From positions 62,001-126,000 of the forward strand of contig CBDDKF010000026.1 of NCBI GenBank assembly GCA_965230015.1: a DNA stretch of 64,000 nucleotides. Direction: 5' to 3'. The translations under genes were made by a program, and so were the position numbers. How positions within the stretch are numbered: the first letter of the stretch is position 1; each line of letters opens with the position of its first letter. Source of the stretch: JABSQH01 sp965230015. Lineage in GTDB: Bacteria; Actinomycetota; Acidimicrobiia; Acidimicrobiales; Ilumatobacteraceae. Positions 34,550 to 44,056 of this stretch are shown here, piece after piece. The notes under the pieces were generated by a model, which worked only from the letters and a program-made list of their open reading frames with translations, was not told where the DNA came from and did no database searches.

Positions 34550-35498
34550 ACAGCCCGGCGAAGACACCACATGCCCACGTGATGTGGATCGTCGGAACGA
34601 CGATCGCCGCACGCGCCGAGCGAAGCACGACTGCGGTGCCCGTGAGATAGGCAACCGGAAACGCAAGAAACCGTCGCCGGAGAAGGCCAGCTGTGCTGAG
34701 AACCACCAATGTTCCGATCGCCAGCGGTGGCATCAACTGACGCAGCCGCGCCGAGCGGGGGTGCATGCGGAGTACGACCGACTTCCAATAGCCGTACTCG
34801 TAGTACTGCCGGGCGAGCGTTCGCCAGGTTCGACGTGGTCGGTAACCGACCGCCAACTCGGGATCGAACCACACCTGGTTCCCCGCAGCGCGCAGCCTGA
34901 TGTTGAGTTCGTAGTCCTGATTGCGGACGAGGCGCTGGTCGAACAGCCCGACCGACTCGATTGCCGAACGGTCGAACACCCCGAGATACACGGTGTCCAC
35001 CGGGCCTGCCTCGCCGCCGAGGCGATACGTCGCCCCGCCGGTGCCGAGCCACGACGTGGTCGCCGCGGCCACCGCTGCCTCGAACGGCGACTCGGGTTCG
35101 GGCACCTGCATCCCGCCGACGTTGCCGGCGCCGGTGCGCCGAAGGGTCTCGACCGCACGGGTGATGTAACCGTCGGACAGTTGGCTGTGACCATCGACGC
35201 GCACCACCACCGGAGCCGAACCCGCACGAATCGCGGCGTTGAGGCCGGCCGGGGTGATCCCGGCTGGATTCGGCACGACGGTGACGTCGTGGCCGACGTC
35301 GGCCGCAATCTGCGCGGTGCGATCGGTCGATGGCGCAACGGCGATGTACACCCGGAGGCGACCCGGGAACTGCTGGGCGCGGATCGACTCGACCGCCCGC
35401 TCGAGTCCGTCGGCCTCGTTACGCACGGGCATGACGACGTCGACATCTGGCCAGGCAGGGTCGTCGCGCCAGTGAGCGGCAGGTTGTTGTTCAGACAC
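34518..35498 (-). CDS. ExoA-like GT2 glycosyltransferase
   Basis: 326 residues. The GT-A domain has VVMPVRNEADGLERAVESI, a VRVDGHSQLSDGYI site and GGMQVPEPESPFEAAVA. The catalytic stretch is RNQDYELNIRLRAAG. The C-terminal region has two or three hydrophobic helices (LAIGTLVVLSTAGLL, YLTGTAVVL), as in ExoA-type enzymes that act at the membrane. It overlaps the sugar-transferase stop by eight bases, which suggests it adds the next sugar to the primed lipid. This is inference from order. Confidence 0.8.
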   Translation of the reverse strand: MSEQQPAAHWRDDPAWPDVDVVMPVRNEADGLERAVESIRAQQFPGRLRVYIAVAPSTDRTAQIAADVGHDVTVVPNPAGITPAGLNAAIRAGSAPVVVRVDGHSQLSDGYITRAVETLRRTGAGNVGGMQVPEPESPFEAAVAAATTSWLGTGGATYRLGGEAGPVDTVYLGVFDRSAIESVGLFDQRLVRNQDYELNIRLRAAGNQVWFDPELAVGYRPRRTWRTLARQYYEYGYWKSVVLRMHPRSARLRQLMPPLAIGTLVVLSTAGLLRRRFLAFPVAYLTGTAVVLRSARAAIVVPTIHITWACGVFAGLFKSRAGDPGR

Positions 35499-36897
35499 GC
35501 CGGGAGAGCACGACCCACACGGTGCGCACGAGGATCTGTACGTCGATCACCAGCGACCAATTCACCAGGTACTGGATGTCGTAGCCGAGCTTGTACTCGG
35601 GGTCGGTGCCGTAGCGGCCGTGCACCTGTGCCAGCCCAGTGAGCCCGGGTGGCAGTTCGTTGCGACGCACATAACCGGGAACCCGCCTGACGATGTCGGC
35701 GACCAGTTCCGGCCGTTCGGGGCGGGGGCCGACCAGCGACATCTCGCCGCGCAGCACGTTCCACAACTGCGGAAGTTCGTCCGCGCGCATCGCCCGCATC
35801 CACTTGAGTGCGGGGATGATGCGGTCGTCGTCGAGCGTGGCCAGTCGGGGGCGCCCGTCCTCTTCAGCGTCCGGCACCATGCTGCGGAACTTGACGCAAC
35901 GGAAGACGACGCCATCCCGACCTACACGATCCTGGCGATAGAGCACCGGTGATCCGCCGGCGATGCGCACGTAGAGCGCCAACAGGGCGACGACCGGGAG
36001 CCAGATCGGTGCGAGCGCAAGGACCAGCACGAGGTCGAACACCCGCTTCAACCGCACTTTGTGCATCGGCACCGTGTGCGCCCGCAACGGCACGAACGGC
36101 ATTCCACCGACCTGCCGCACGGTCTTGAGGCCGAGCAGCGTCTCACGGGCGCTGACCCGCTGCAGGAACCCGATGTCGGCCTGCTCCAGCGAATTGAGCG
36201 GTTCTGGATAGATCGACCCGAACGCGGTGACGTCGAGGAGCAAGACGTCGGTGGCCTCACGTTCCGTCACGGTGCGCGTCAGTAGATGCGGCGACCTGAC
36301 TCGGCCGACCACCCGCGCGTCGCGGTCGCTGTCGGCGAGATGCTCGGCGGCGAGGTCGAGCGACTCGGGTTGACCAACCAGAACGACGCGTGGCGGACCT
36401 TGGCGACGGCGCGCGAGTGAGCGCGACAGGTTGCGGTTGGCGACGAGCACGAACGAGGCGAGCAAGAAGAAGACGGCCAGGTTCAGCCGTGGCATCAGGT
36501 ACCGATCGAGCACGACGAACGCCAGACCTTGGACGGCCACGCCGACAGCGGTGGCCAGCAGCACACGCGGCAGCCATGGTCGACGGCCGAGACGCGGCTC
36601 GCGTTCGTACAGGCCAGCGAAGTAGTTGACCGTGACGTGGATGCCGGTGGCAATGGAGAACCCGACGAAGTAGTGCGAGAGCGGGTATGTGTCCCACTGC
36701 CAACCGAACCCGAAGCGAACGAAGCTGATCGCCACCATGAGCGCGTAGAGCCCGAGTGCGTCGAGCACGCCCAGGAAACGGAACCCGTGCGACCACAGAA
36801 ACGACAGGGGCCGGCGAAACACGTTGGCCAGCACTTCGAGCGCGACAGGGAACGATCTCGGCGCCGTGGAGACGCGCGGATTCCGAAGCGCAGCCAT
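35491..36897 (-). CDS. Polyprenyl-phosphate sugar-1-phosphate transferase (initiating)
   Basis: 468 residues. N-terminal hydrophobic spans (five or so) and a Rossmann-like region with RVVLVGQPES-type motif are followed by the C-terminal bacterial sugar transferase domain: KRVFDLVLVLALAPIWLPV, YRQDRVGRDGVVFRCVKFRSM, DELPQLWNVLRGEMSLVGPRP and PPGLTGLAQVHGRYG. It transfers a sugar phosphate to undecaprenyl-type phosphate and so starts lipid-linked glycan assembly. It is divergent from the coiled-coil GT gene at 36971. Confidence 0.88.
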   Translation of the reverse strand: MAALRNPRVSTAPRSFPVALEVLANVFRRPLSFLWSHGFRFLGVLDALGLYALMVAISFVRFGFGWQWDTYPLSHYFVGFSIATGIHVTVNYFAGLYEREPRLGRRPWLPRVLLATAVGVAVQGLAFVVLDRYLMPRLNLAVFFLLASFVLVANRNLSRSLARRRQGPPRVVLVGQPESLDLAAEHLADSDRDARVVGRVRSPHLLTRTVTEREATDVLLLDVTAFGSIYPEPLNSLEQADIGFLQRVSARETLLGLKTVRQVGGMPFVPLRAHTVPMHKVRLKRVFDLVLVLALAPIWLPVVALLALYVRIAGGSPVLYRQDRVGRDGVVFRCVKFRSMVPDAEEDGRPRLATLDDDRIIPALKWMRAMRADELPQLWNVLRGEMSLVGPRPERPELVADIVRRVPGYVRRNELPPGLTGLAQVHGRYGTDPEYKLGYDIQYLVNWSLVIDVQILVRTVWVVLSRRV

Positions 36898-36970
36898 CGC
36901 AGTTGTGAGCGTACTGCCCGCACCGCTGATCAGCGGGGGCGCTCGGGACCGGCTGGTAGCGTCCCGGGCG

Positions 36971-37876
36971 ATGTGGGACCCGGCTGAGCGGACCGCCGAC
37001 GCCGGCCTCCGGCCCTCGCCCGAATCGACCCAGCACCGCCTCGACGCGGCAGCTGAGCGGGCTCACGAGCAGGCGTTGGCCGTCGCTCGATTGCGTCGAT
37101 CCACAGATGCCATGCGGCAGCTCGGGGCCACCGACGTCGATCAGTTGCTCGGCGCGCTGGCCGACGCCGAGGCGCGGGCGGCAGCCGCAGAGGCTGAACT
37201 CGAGCGGTTGCGGGCGTTACCCGAGCTCAAGGTCGGACAACGGTTGCGCCAGCCCGTCGCGGCGCTCACTCGTCGACGGACCGCCGAGGTGGCGACCCCG
37301 GAACCGCACACAGCCCGAATGGTGCCTGCCGCATCGCCCCCGATTTCCGCGTTGATCCTCGTGCGCAACCGTCGACGAGCGATCGCGCCGCTCGTGGCCT
37401 GGCTGCGCGCTGTCGGCATCGAGCGCATCGAGATCGTCGACAACGCGACGTCCGATCCGTTGACCTTGCGGGCGATAGAGGAGTCGGGACTTGCGGTCCA
37501 CCGACTCGACGAAGACCTCGGTGACGCCGCGCCGTGGGCGGCCGGCGCACTCGCCGATCCGCTGCTCGACGGTCCGGTCCTCTTGATCGGCGACGACACG
37601 GTGCCAACCGAGTCTGCTCCCGTCGAGATGGTCGACGAACTCGTCGCCGCAGTGGGTGACGGCGACGCTGTCGATCTGATCGGCGCTCAGGTCGATGGAC
37701 GGGTGCCGTGGATGCGGCTGATCGGTCGGGGTGCGTCGCCACGCGGTCGTCGCCAGCTGGTTGCCGAACCGTGGGTGGCGTTGGCGTCGCTCGACGTCGA
37801 CCCGGAGGAGCCAGAAGAACGGTACGCCCGCCTGCACGAAGTCGGCCGACCGCGGACCGGCCCAGCATCCGGATGA
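36971..37876 (+). CDS. Coiled-coil protein with GT-A-like C-terminal domain
   Basis: 301 residues from ATG 36971. Residues about 18-95 form a heptad-rich helix (RLDAAAERAHEQALAVARLR, ADAEARAAAAEAELERLRAL). A compact domain starts at about 115 with SALILVRNRRRAIAPLVAWL and IEIVDNATSD; LIGDDTVPT could be its metal site. It is small for a GT2 and may be a truncated or non-catalytic relative. It is the first of three tightly linked genes (ATGA overlap with the next). It shares the coiled-coil style with the small proteins at 49275 and 52290. Confidence 0.65.
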   Translation: MWDPAERTADAGLRPSPESTQHRLDAAAERAHEQALAVARLRRSTDAMRQLGATDVDQLLGALADAEARAAAAEAELERLRALPELKVGQRLRQPVAALTRRRTAEVATPEPHTARMVPAASPPISALILVRNRRRAIAPLVAWLRAVGIERIEIVDNATSDPLTLRAIEESGLAVHRLDEDLGDAAPWAAGALADPLLDGPVLLIGDDTVPTESAPVEMVDELVAAVGDGDAVDLIGAQVDGRVPWMRLIGRGASPRGRRQLVAEPWVALASLDVDPEEPEERYARLHEVGRPRTGPASG

Positions 37877-38790
37877 GCGTGGGGCACGCACCGTCGCTGG
37901 CGATCCAGATCGTGCTCTATCGGAGTGCGTTCGACGAGCAGCGTCGTCTGGCCGCGGCGGTCGTGGCGTGCGTCGCCGATGCGCGTCGGCGCGGCGTAGT
38001 CGACGCCGTCGCCGTTCGCTACGGCGATTGTTCGCCGGCCCCGTGTCTGACGGGGGATGCCGTAGACGAATTGAAGGGTGCGCTTGCGCCAGCGACCGCT
38101 GACGTGAGCTACTCGTTCTTCGACGCCAACCTCGGTTCGGCAGGCGGATCCAACCGCCTCGCGGCGAACACCGACACTGAGCTGATCTGGGTGCTGAACC
38201 CCGACACCTACCCGGCACCGACCGCGCTGGCCGAGCTGTCGCGAGCGCTGGAGCCGGAGAACGTCGGCATCGTCGAGGCTCGCCAGGTGCCGATCGAACA
38301 CCCCAAGGCCTACGACCCAGTGACCGGCGACACCGCGTGGGCCTGTGGTTTCTCGCTGATCGTCAAGCGCGCCGTGTTCGACGAGATCGGCGGTTTCGAC
38401 GACCACTTCTTTCCGCTCTACGCCGACGATGTCGATCTGTCGTGGCGCGTCCGAGCTGCGGGTTTTGCGGTGCGTCACGTCCCGGCCGCAGTAGTCGTGC
38501 ACGACAAGCCGATCGAGGTCGAAGGAGCGGTCCGTTGGACCCCCGAGGCTGCCCGGTCAAGCCACCTCGCACGGTTGTGGCTGTACCGCAAATACGACCG
38601 CCGTGACCTGGAGGACGAGTTCCTGGCGCGTATCGACAGCGGCAACGATCCTGTTGCCGCAGATGCTGCGGCCGAGTTTCGCGAGCGCGTGCTGGCCGGT
38701 GACACACCAGCGGTTGTCGAACGCGCCGACGAGGTCACGGAGTTCGTCGGCGGACACTACGGACCACATCGATTCGAGTACCAGGGCTGA
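37873..38790 (+). CDS. Glycosyltransferase family 2 protein
   Basis: 305 residues from ATG 37873. It starts with AIQIVLYRSAFDEQRRLAA and has DANLGSAGGSNRLA, the metal site WVLNPDTYPAPTAL and the catalytic region FFPLYADDVDLSWRVRAAG, typical of rhamnosyl or similar GT2 enzymes. A C-terminal helical stretch ends with GGHYGPHRFEYQG. It overlaps the genes on both sides by one to four bases, so the three form an operon. The sugar is unknown. Confidence 0.78.
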   Translation: MSVGHAPSLAIQIVLYRSAFDEQRRLAAAVVACVADARRRGVVDAVAVRYGDCSPAPCLTGDAVDELKGALAPATADVSYSFFDANLGSAGGSNRLAANTDTELIWVLNPDTYPAPTALAELSRALEPENVGIVEARQVPIEHPKAYDPVTGDTAWACGFSLIVKRAVFDEIGGFDDHFFPLYADDVDLSWRVRAAGFAVRHVPAAVVVHDKPIEVEGAVRWTPEAARSSHLARLWLYRKYDRRDLEDEFLARIDSGNDPVAADAAAEFRERVLAGDTPAVVERADEVTEFVGGHYGPHRFEYQG

Positions 38791-40427
38791 TGAGCGACGG
38801 TCTGCGGTATGACTTCGAGTTCTCGTGGGGCTCGACGTATGCGCGTGCGGCGCGCTTGATTGCCGCGACCTGCCGCCCCGGACGCGTACTCGACCTCGGC
38901 GCCGGCGTTGGTGCGCTCGGTGCAGCCGTGAACGCGTTCGGTTTCGACTACCTGGGCGGTGACGTCGACGCCGGAAACGTCGCGGCGATGAGCGAACGCG
39001 GCCGGGCGGCGTTCGAACTCGACTTGCTCGCCGAAGACGTCGTCGACCACGTCGTCGCCGCAGTCGATGGCGGTGGGTCTCCCGTGGTGGCCGTGACGGC
39101 GCTCGACGTGATCGAGCACCTCCCCGACGTCGATCGCACGATGGCCGTGATCGCCGAGATCGTCGACCGCGTCACGGTCGACCACCCTCCTGTGCTGGTC
39201 GTGAGCATCCCCAACGTCGCTCACTACGACCTCGCGGCGAAGCTGTTGCTTGGCCGCTGGGACGTCACCGAGGTCGGGTTGCTCGACTCCACGCACATCA
39301 CCTTGTTCGACGAGCGGCGCCTGTCGACAGTCTTTGCCGACTGGGAGGAACTCGGTCGAGCCGACGTGGTGATCGCCGATACCGAACAGCAGGCGCCACA
39401 CGATCTGCCGACCTTCGGCGCGGCGCTCCTTGGCGACCACTTGCGAACGGTGCGCGATCGGGCAGATGGACGTGGGTCGACCTACCAGTTCGTTCGCGCC
39501 TATCGGCGTCGCGCAACGCCCGAGCGAGCGGCGACCGCCGACGCGGTCACCACTGCGCCGGTTGAGGGTCTTCAGTCACCGTTCCTGTCCGTGCTCACGA
39601 GAACCCGCGGCGATCGGCACTCGTTGATCGAGACGCTGGCCACGCTGGCGGCGCAGCGCGACGACGACTTCGAGGTGCGACTGGCCGTGCACCATCCCGA
39701 CGAGGTCGTCGTCGCCGAGGTCGAGACGGTGGTGCAATCGTTCGCTCCCGCGTTTGCCGCGCGGGTGCACCTCCACCATGTCGTCGAGGGCGGGCGGAGC
39801 GCGCCGCTGAACGTGGCGCTCGAGGCGTCCGAGGGCGACTATGCCGCAATCCTCGACGACGACGATGTCGTCACGTCCGACTGGGTCGCCACGTTCAAGC
39901 GACTCGCTCGTTCGGCGCCGGGTCGTGTGGTGCGCGCCGGAGTGGTTGCCCAGTGGGTCGAACGACGCGAGGCCACCGTTGGGTTCGAGACGGTGAGCGG
40001 GTTCGAAGCGATGTACCCGTCGGACCTCGACGTGGTCGACACGATCCGCGCCAACCGCTCGCCACCGTGCTCCTACGCGGTGCCGCTTGGCGCTGTGCGT
40101 GCTCTCGGCCTGCAATTCGACGACTCGTTGCGGGTGTGCGAGGACTGGAAGTTCGAGCTCGAGGCACTCCGGGTGTGCGGCGCGATCAGCGACCCTGCGG
40201 TGACCAGCGTGTATCGGCGGTGGGTCGACGGCGGGTCAGCCGCAGAAGAAGCGCGGCAGACGTGGATCGACGACCACGAGCGGGTGATCGACGATCTCGA
40301 CTGCACCCCGACACTGCTACCGCCCGGATCGCTCCGGCGCATCCACCAGCTGTACGAGCGGATCGAAGCGCTCGAACGCGAGCTCGGTCGGCGCGGTCCA
40401 GACGACCTGCCGCACCGAGCGGGCTGA
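38790..40427 (+). CDS. Fusion protein: SAM methyltransferase plus GT2
   Basis: 545 residues. The N-terminal domain has VLDLGAGVGALG (33-44) and ALDVIEHLPDVD, a class I methyltransferase of the kind that methylates sugars. A GT2 domain starts around 265 with FLSVLTRTRGDRHSLIETL; its DDD site is AAILDDDDVVTSDWV near 355, and CEDWKFELEAL holds the catalytic Asp region. The order is the reverse of the fusion at 15293. A coiled-coil end (LYERIEALERELGRRG) closes the chain. The gene ends two bases before the palindrome at 40429. Confidence 0.8.
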   Translation: MSDGLRYDFEFSWGSTYARAARLIAATCRPGRVLDLGAGVGALGAAVNAFGFDYLGGDVDAGNVAAMSERGRAAFELDLLAEDVVDHVVAAVDGGGSPVVAVTALDVIEHLPDVDRTMAVIAEIVDRVTVDHPPVLVVSIPNVAHYDLAAKLLLGRWDVTEVGLLDSTHITLFDERRLSTVFADWEELGRADVVIADTEQQAPHDLPTFGAALLGDHLRTVRDRADGRGSTYQFVRAYRRRATPERAATADAVTTAPVEGLQSPFLSVLTRTRGDRHSLIETLATLAAQRDDDFEVRLAVHHPDEVVVAEVETVVQSFAPAFAARVHLHHVVEGGRSAPLNVALEASEGDYAAILDDDDVVTSDWVATFKRLARSAPGRVVRAGVVAQWVERREATVGFETVSGFEAMYPSDLDVVDTIRANRSPPCSYAVPLGAVRALGLQFDDSLRVCEDWKFELEALRVCGAISDPAVTSVYRRWVDGGSAAEEARQTWIDDHERVIDDLDCTPTLLPPGSLRRIHQLYERIEALERELGRRGPDDLPHRAG

Positions 40428-40458
40428 TGTAACGATCGTCTCAGAGACGATCGTTACA
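40428..40458. terminator. Palindrome at a convergent gene junction, probable bidirectional terminator (copy 1)
   Basis: gtaacgatcgtctc (40429-40442) is followed by one base and then its exact complement gagacgatcgttac (40444-40457); one more outer t/a pair fits. The plus gene ends at 40427 and the stop codon TAA of the minus gene (40454-40456) lies inside the right arm. A very similar copy occurs at 44921-44949. No T-run follows, so it may act by structure alone. Confidence 0.65.
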
Positions 40459-41677
40459 CCAGCGGTGAGCGGCCGGACACGCCGGGGCCGGAAATCGACC
40501 ACGTGGGTCGCATCGTCATCACGCCCGTCGTTTCGCGCACGTCGCCGGCGAGCACGTCGAAGCTCACGGCGTTCTGAATGTGGTCGAACACGTGCTGACG
40601 GCCGAAGCCGGTGACCTCGGTGTGCAGCACGTGTGGCCCCGGGACCAAGGCGATGTTGTCGAGACGGATGTCGACCGTCCCAGAGCCCGACACCGTTGCG
40701 GGGACCTCGCCGACGTCGCGACTCGACGGGAACGTGACAATCGCGCCGCCGAGGCGGCCGATCGTGATGGCGAACACCGGGTTCTCGATGGGCGCATCCG
40801 CCGTGAAGTGCAGGCGGACGTCGACGGTGTCGCCCGTACGGACGTGCGTGGTTGGTTCACCGTCGACGCGTAGTTCGACCTCGTCCACGCGCACCTCGCC
40901 AGAGCCGCGCCGGGTGCTCTCCATCGAACGGGTGGCCTCGGCGTCGGTGAGCATCTTCTCGGTGTATGTATCGACCAGGTCTGCTGGCTTGCCCTGCCCG
41001 GCGATCTCGCCGTGTTCCAACCAGATCGCCCGGTCGCAGAAGTTGCGCACGCTCCCCATGTCGTGGGTCACGAGCACGATGGTGCGGCCCTGCTCGCGGA
41101 ACTCGACGAACTTCTGCATGCACCGTTGCTGGAACGTCACGTCGCCGACGGCGAGGATCTCGTCGATGATCAGCAGCTGGGGGTCGACGTTGATCGCCAC
41201 GGCGAACGCCAGCCGTACGTACATCCCCGACGAATACGTCTTCACCGGTTCGTCGATGAACTCGGCCAGGCCGGAGAAGTCGACGATCTCGTCGAAGCGC
41301 TCGGCGATCTCGCGTCGGGTCATACCGAGGATCGCCGCGTTGAGAAACACGTTGTCGCGGCCGGTCAGCTCTGGGTGAAACCCCGCACCGAGTTCGAGCA
41401 GCGCTGACATCCGCTTCTGTACCGCCACCGATCCCGATGACGGTTGCAGGATTCCCGCCATGCACTTCAGCAGTGTCGACTTGCCAGAACCGTTGTGCCC
41501 GATGACGCCGAACGCTTCGCCCTCGTTCACCTCGAACGACACGTCGCGCAGCGCGAAGAACTCCTCGACGTCGGCGTGGCGCCGGCGCTTGGTGATCAGC
41601 TCCTTCAGCGAGTTGACGCGCTCGGCTTGGGTGCGGAACGACTTGCTCACGTGGTCGACGGTCAAGACGGTGCTCAT
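40454..41677 (-). CDS. wzt: Wzt-type ABC transporter ATPase with C-terminal glycan-binding domain
   Basis: 407 residues from ATG 41677, with ggagg seven bases upstream. Walker A is GHNGSGKSTLLKCM, the ELGAGFHPELTGRDN loop is typical of polysaccharide exporters, and TYSSGMYVRLAFAVA and LLIIDEILAVGD follow. Residues about 265-407 form a beta-rich domain (VDEVELRVDGEPTTHV, VDVRLHFTADAPI, RLGGAIVTFPSS) like the O-antigen-binding domain of Wzt, which recognises the end of the glycan. It pairs with the permease at 41691. Confidence 0.88.
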   Translation of the reverse strand: MSTVLTVDHVSKSFRTQAERVNSLKELITKRRRHADVEEFFALRDVSFEVNEGEAFGVIGHNGSGKSTLLKCMAGILQPSSGSVAVQKRMSALLELGAGFHPELTGRDNVFLNAAILGMTRREIAERFDEIVDFSGLAEFIDEPVKTYSSGMYVRLAFAVAINVDPQLLIIDEILAVGDVTFQQRCMQKFVEFREQGRTIVLVTHDMGSVRNFCDRAIWLEHGEIAGQGKPADLVDTYTEKMLTDAEATRSMESTRRGSGEVRVDEVELRVDGEPTTHVRTGDTVDVRLHFTADAPIENPVFAITIGRLGGAIVTFPSSRDVGEVPATVSGSGTVDIRLDNIALVPGPHVLHTEVTGFGRQHVFDHIQNAVSFDVLAGDVRETTGVMTMRPTWSISGPGVSGRSPLV

Positions 41678-41685
41678 CACACGTG

Positions 41686-41690
41686 CCTCC
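41686..41690 (-). promoter_or_regulatory. Ribosome binding site of wzt
   Basis: On the minus strand ggagg precedes ATG 41677 by eight bases and decides that start over longer in-frame options. Confidence 0.65.
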
Positions 41691-42488
41691 TCACAGTTCC
41701 TCGGCAAAGCGTGGCGAGAGTTTGCCGAAGATCCACGTTCCCAGCGCGAACACGGCAACGGACACCACGACCAGATGCAGCCATCGCTCGGCGCTGGGGA
41801 ATCGGTTGTCGTACAAGATGTTGTGTGAGGCTCGAATGAAGCTGCCGGTCGGTCCCCAGTTGGTGATCGCTTGCAGCGTCGGATTCGAGATCACCCCCGG
41901 TTCGTAGATGATCGGCGTGGCGAAGAACAGCACCTGGGCGACGATGCCCCAGAGGTAGTTGATGTCGTTGAAGAAGACGTTCATCGCCGCCAGCGCCAGC
42001 GCCACGCCGGTGGTGAACAGGGCCATCAGGGCCATCAGCGGGATCATCAGCGGCAGCCACGGCAGCACCATGCTGCCGAAGAGCAGCAGGGCGATCGTGA
42101 GGATCGCCAGCTCGATCGCGAAGGTGACGCCCTGGGCGATCACCACCGAGTACACGAGGTGCTCATGGGGGAACGGCACCTTCTTGATCAGGCTGGCGTT
42201 GGCGTCGACGGCACCGATCGCCGTGGTCACCGAGATCGAGAAGAACTGGAACGGCAGCAGACCGCTGAGGAAGTAGAGCGGGAAGATCTCGAGGCCGCTC
42301 GGATCGCCCACCGGTGGTGTTGCGTTGAACACCGTGAGGAACACGAAGCTGTAGATGACGACCTGGCTGATCGGGTTGAGCAGACTCCAGGCCCAGCCGA
42401 GGATCGACTTGCGGTACCGCGTGCGCAGTTCCTTCTGCGACAGCAGGTACAGCAGGTTGCGGTGGGCGACCGCCGTGCGCAGCGACAT
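41691..42488 (-). CDS. wzm: Wzm-type ABC polysaccharide exporter permease
   Basis: 265 residues from ATG 42488 (MSLRTAVAHRNLLYLLSQKE). Six hydrophobic spans in the ABC-2 pattern; the LIKKVPFPHEHLVYSVV loop is characteristic of Wzm/RfbA-type permeases. Its stop is 13 bases before the wzt start. With the extended Wzt it should export a finished glycan carrying a terminal mark such as a methyl group, as in characterised Wzt-dependent systems; the methyltransferase fusions nearby fit that. The start is divergent from the CgeB-like gene at 42584. Confidence 0.87.
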   Translation of the reverse strand: MSLRTAVAHRNLLYLLSQKELRTRYRKSILGWAWSLLNPISQVVIYSFVFLTVFNATPPVGDPSGLEIFPLYFLSGLLPFQFFSISVTTAIGAVDANASLIKKVPFPHEHLVYSVVIAQGVTFAIELAILTIALLLFGSMVLPWLPLMIPLMALMALFTTGVALALAAMNVFFNDINYLWGIVAQVLFFATPIIYEPGVISNPTLQAITNWGPTGSFIRASHNILYDNRFPSAERWLHLVVVSVAVFALGTWIFGKLSPRFAEEL

Positions 42489-42583
42489 GACGGGCGGTGA
42501 GCCTACTGGCGCGTGCTGCGAGCACTCCGGACACCCGTAATCGATGCCCCGACGCCGGCGACGGGCTCTGCGACGATGTGCAC

Positions 42584-44038
42584 GTGTCGGATCCACGGCT
42601 GGTGTTCGTGCTGTCGCCGTACCAGAACGCGTTCTTCTTCGAGATCGCCGAGGCGCTGGTCGATGCGCTGCGCGCGAACTCGATCGATGCGATCGCGGTG
42701 ACCGAGCCGCACGACCACGACGTCACCAACGATGACGTGTTCGCCCTACTCCCGCCGCACGAGTACGTCACGCTGGAAGGCTCTGCGTTCGTCGACAACC
42801 CGCAGGTCGCCGCGCGCACGATCGGCATCAGCGCCGAACAACCGCATCAGCGTTTCTTCGCCCACAACGCGCAGATCGCCAGTGGGTTGGGAGCGGTGTT
42901 CGACTTCAGCCAGTTGGCCGTTGACGCCTATCGGAGCCACGGCGTCGCGGCGGACCGGCTCGTCTTCGGACACGTTCCTGCGTGGGATGGGTTCGGCCGT
43001 AACGACCGGGACGTTGCCGCCCTGTACTTCGGCAACCAACGTCCCCGGCGCCTTTCCGTGCTGGCGGGTGCAGCCGACGCGCTGGTGCGACACGATGCGC
43101 AGCTTTTGGTCTCCGACAGCGGCGAACCGAATCGGTCGACGTCGCCGGCGTTCGTTGCGGGGACAGCGAAGCGAACGTTGCTCGGACGGACCGAGCTCGT
43201 CGTGAACATCCACCAGAGCGACGAGCGGTACTTCGAATGGCTGCGGATGATCGATGCGGCGCATGGCGGAGCGGTGTTGCTTTCGGAGCCGTCCGTCGCC
43301 GACGAGCCGTTCGTCGCCGGTGACCACTACCTCACCTTCGAGACGAACGAACTCGGGGCGCGGCTCGATGAGGTGGTGGGCGATCCGGAGGTCGCCGAGG
43401 TGGCGCGACGCGCGCACGAGCTGGTCGCGTCGATGCCGTTGGCCGACAACGTCGCGCCGCTCATCGAGCGGGCCGGTCAACTGCTCGCGGAGTCGTCGGC
43501 GCCCATTGCGCTTCCGCCGCGGGAGCGCACGGAGCCGATCGGCCGGCTGCGCGTGGGTCCCGAGCAGCGCGGGCCGTGGTTGCCCGGAACGATCGGTTCG
43601 CTGGCCGACCGTGTGCGCCAACCCATCCCGCTCGCGCCTGGCGGCGCTCGGTGGAGAGTCGATCCGGACGACGTCACGGATCGCCTCGCGGGCCGTGCCG
43701 CGATCGCTGTTGGAGCATCGGGCCGAGGCACCGATGGCCACCCGACATTGGAGGGACTGTGGCCATGGGAGCCGTGGCGGCTGATGCATGGGCAGCATCT
43801 CGGCCGGACGCTGCTCGTTCGGCCCTCGTTGCATCGCGCGGCACACCGTTGGCTCGAAGGCGAGCCGTGGGTTGATGCACTACCGCATGTTGCCGTGCAG
43901 GTGTTCGCCGCAGCTCACGGACTTGAGCTCGCTCACTGGCCAGTGCCGATCGTCGACCTCGGCGACGAGCCAGCGGACCCCGAGGCCCGACTCGATCCCT
44001 CGGTCGCCGAGCGGGTGGCGACGATCCTGCAGCCCTGA
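42584..44038 (+). CDS. CgeB-like GT-B glycosyltransferase
   Basis: 484 residues from GTG 42584. The chain reads VFVLSPYQNAFFFEIAEAL, then HNAQIASGLGAVFDFSQLA. The C-terminal part of the GT-B fold has ELVVNIHQSDERYFEWLRMI and GGAVLLSEPSVADEPFVAG, the spore-protein-CgeB type motif. The same pattern appears in the first half of the protein at 47398, so the two are related. The last 140 residues are less conserved. It is followed 18 bases later by a sulfotransferase gene. Confidence 0.65.
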   Translation: MSDPRLVFVLSPYQNAFFFEIAEALVDALRANSIDAIAVTEPHDHDVTNDDVFALLPPHEYVTLEGSAFVDNPQVAARTIGISAEQPHQRFFAHNAQIASGLGAVFDFSQLAVDAYRSHGVAADRLVFGHVPAWDGFGRNDRDVAALYFGNQRPRRLSVLAGAADALVRHDAQLLVSDSGEPNRSTSPAFVAGTAKRTLLGRTELVVNIHQSDERYFEWLRMIDAAHGGAVLLSEPSVADEPFVAGDHYLTFETNELGARLDEVVGDPEVAEVARRAHELVASMPLADNVAPLIERAGQLLAESSAPIALPPRERTEPIGRLRVGPEQRGPWLPGTIGSLADRVRQPIPLAPGGARWRVDPDDVTDRLAGRAAIAVGASGRGTDGHPTLEGLWPWEPWRLMHGQHLGRTLLVRPSLHRAAHRWLEGEPWVDALPHVAVQVFAAAHGLELAHWPVPIVDLGDEPADPEARLDPSVAERVATILQP

Positions 44039-44056
44039 TCGGCGTACCCTGCCGCC

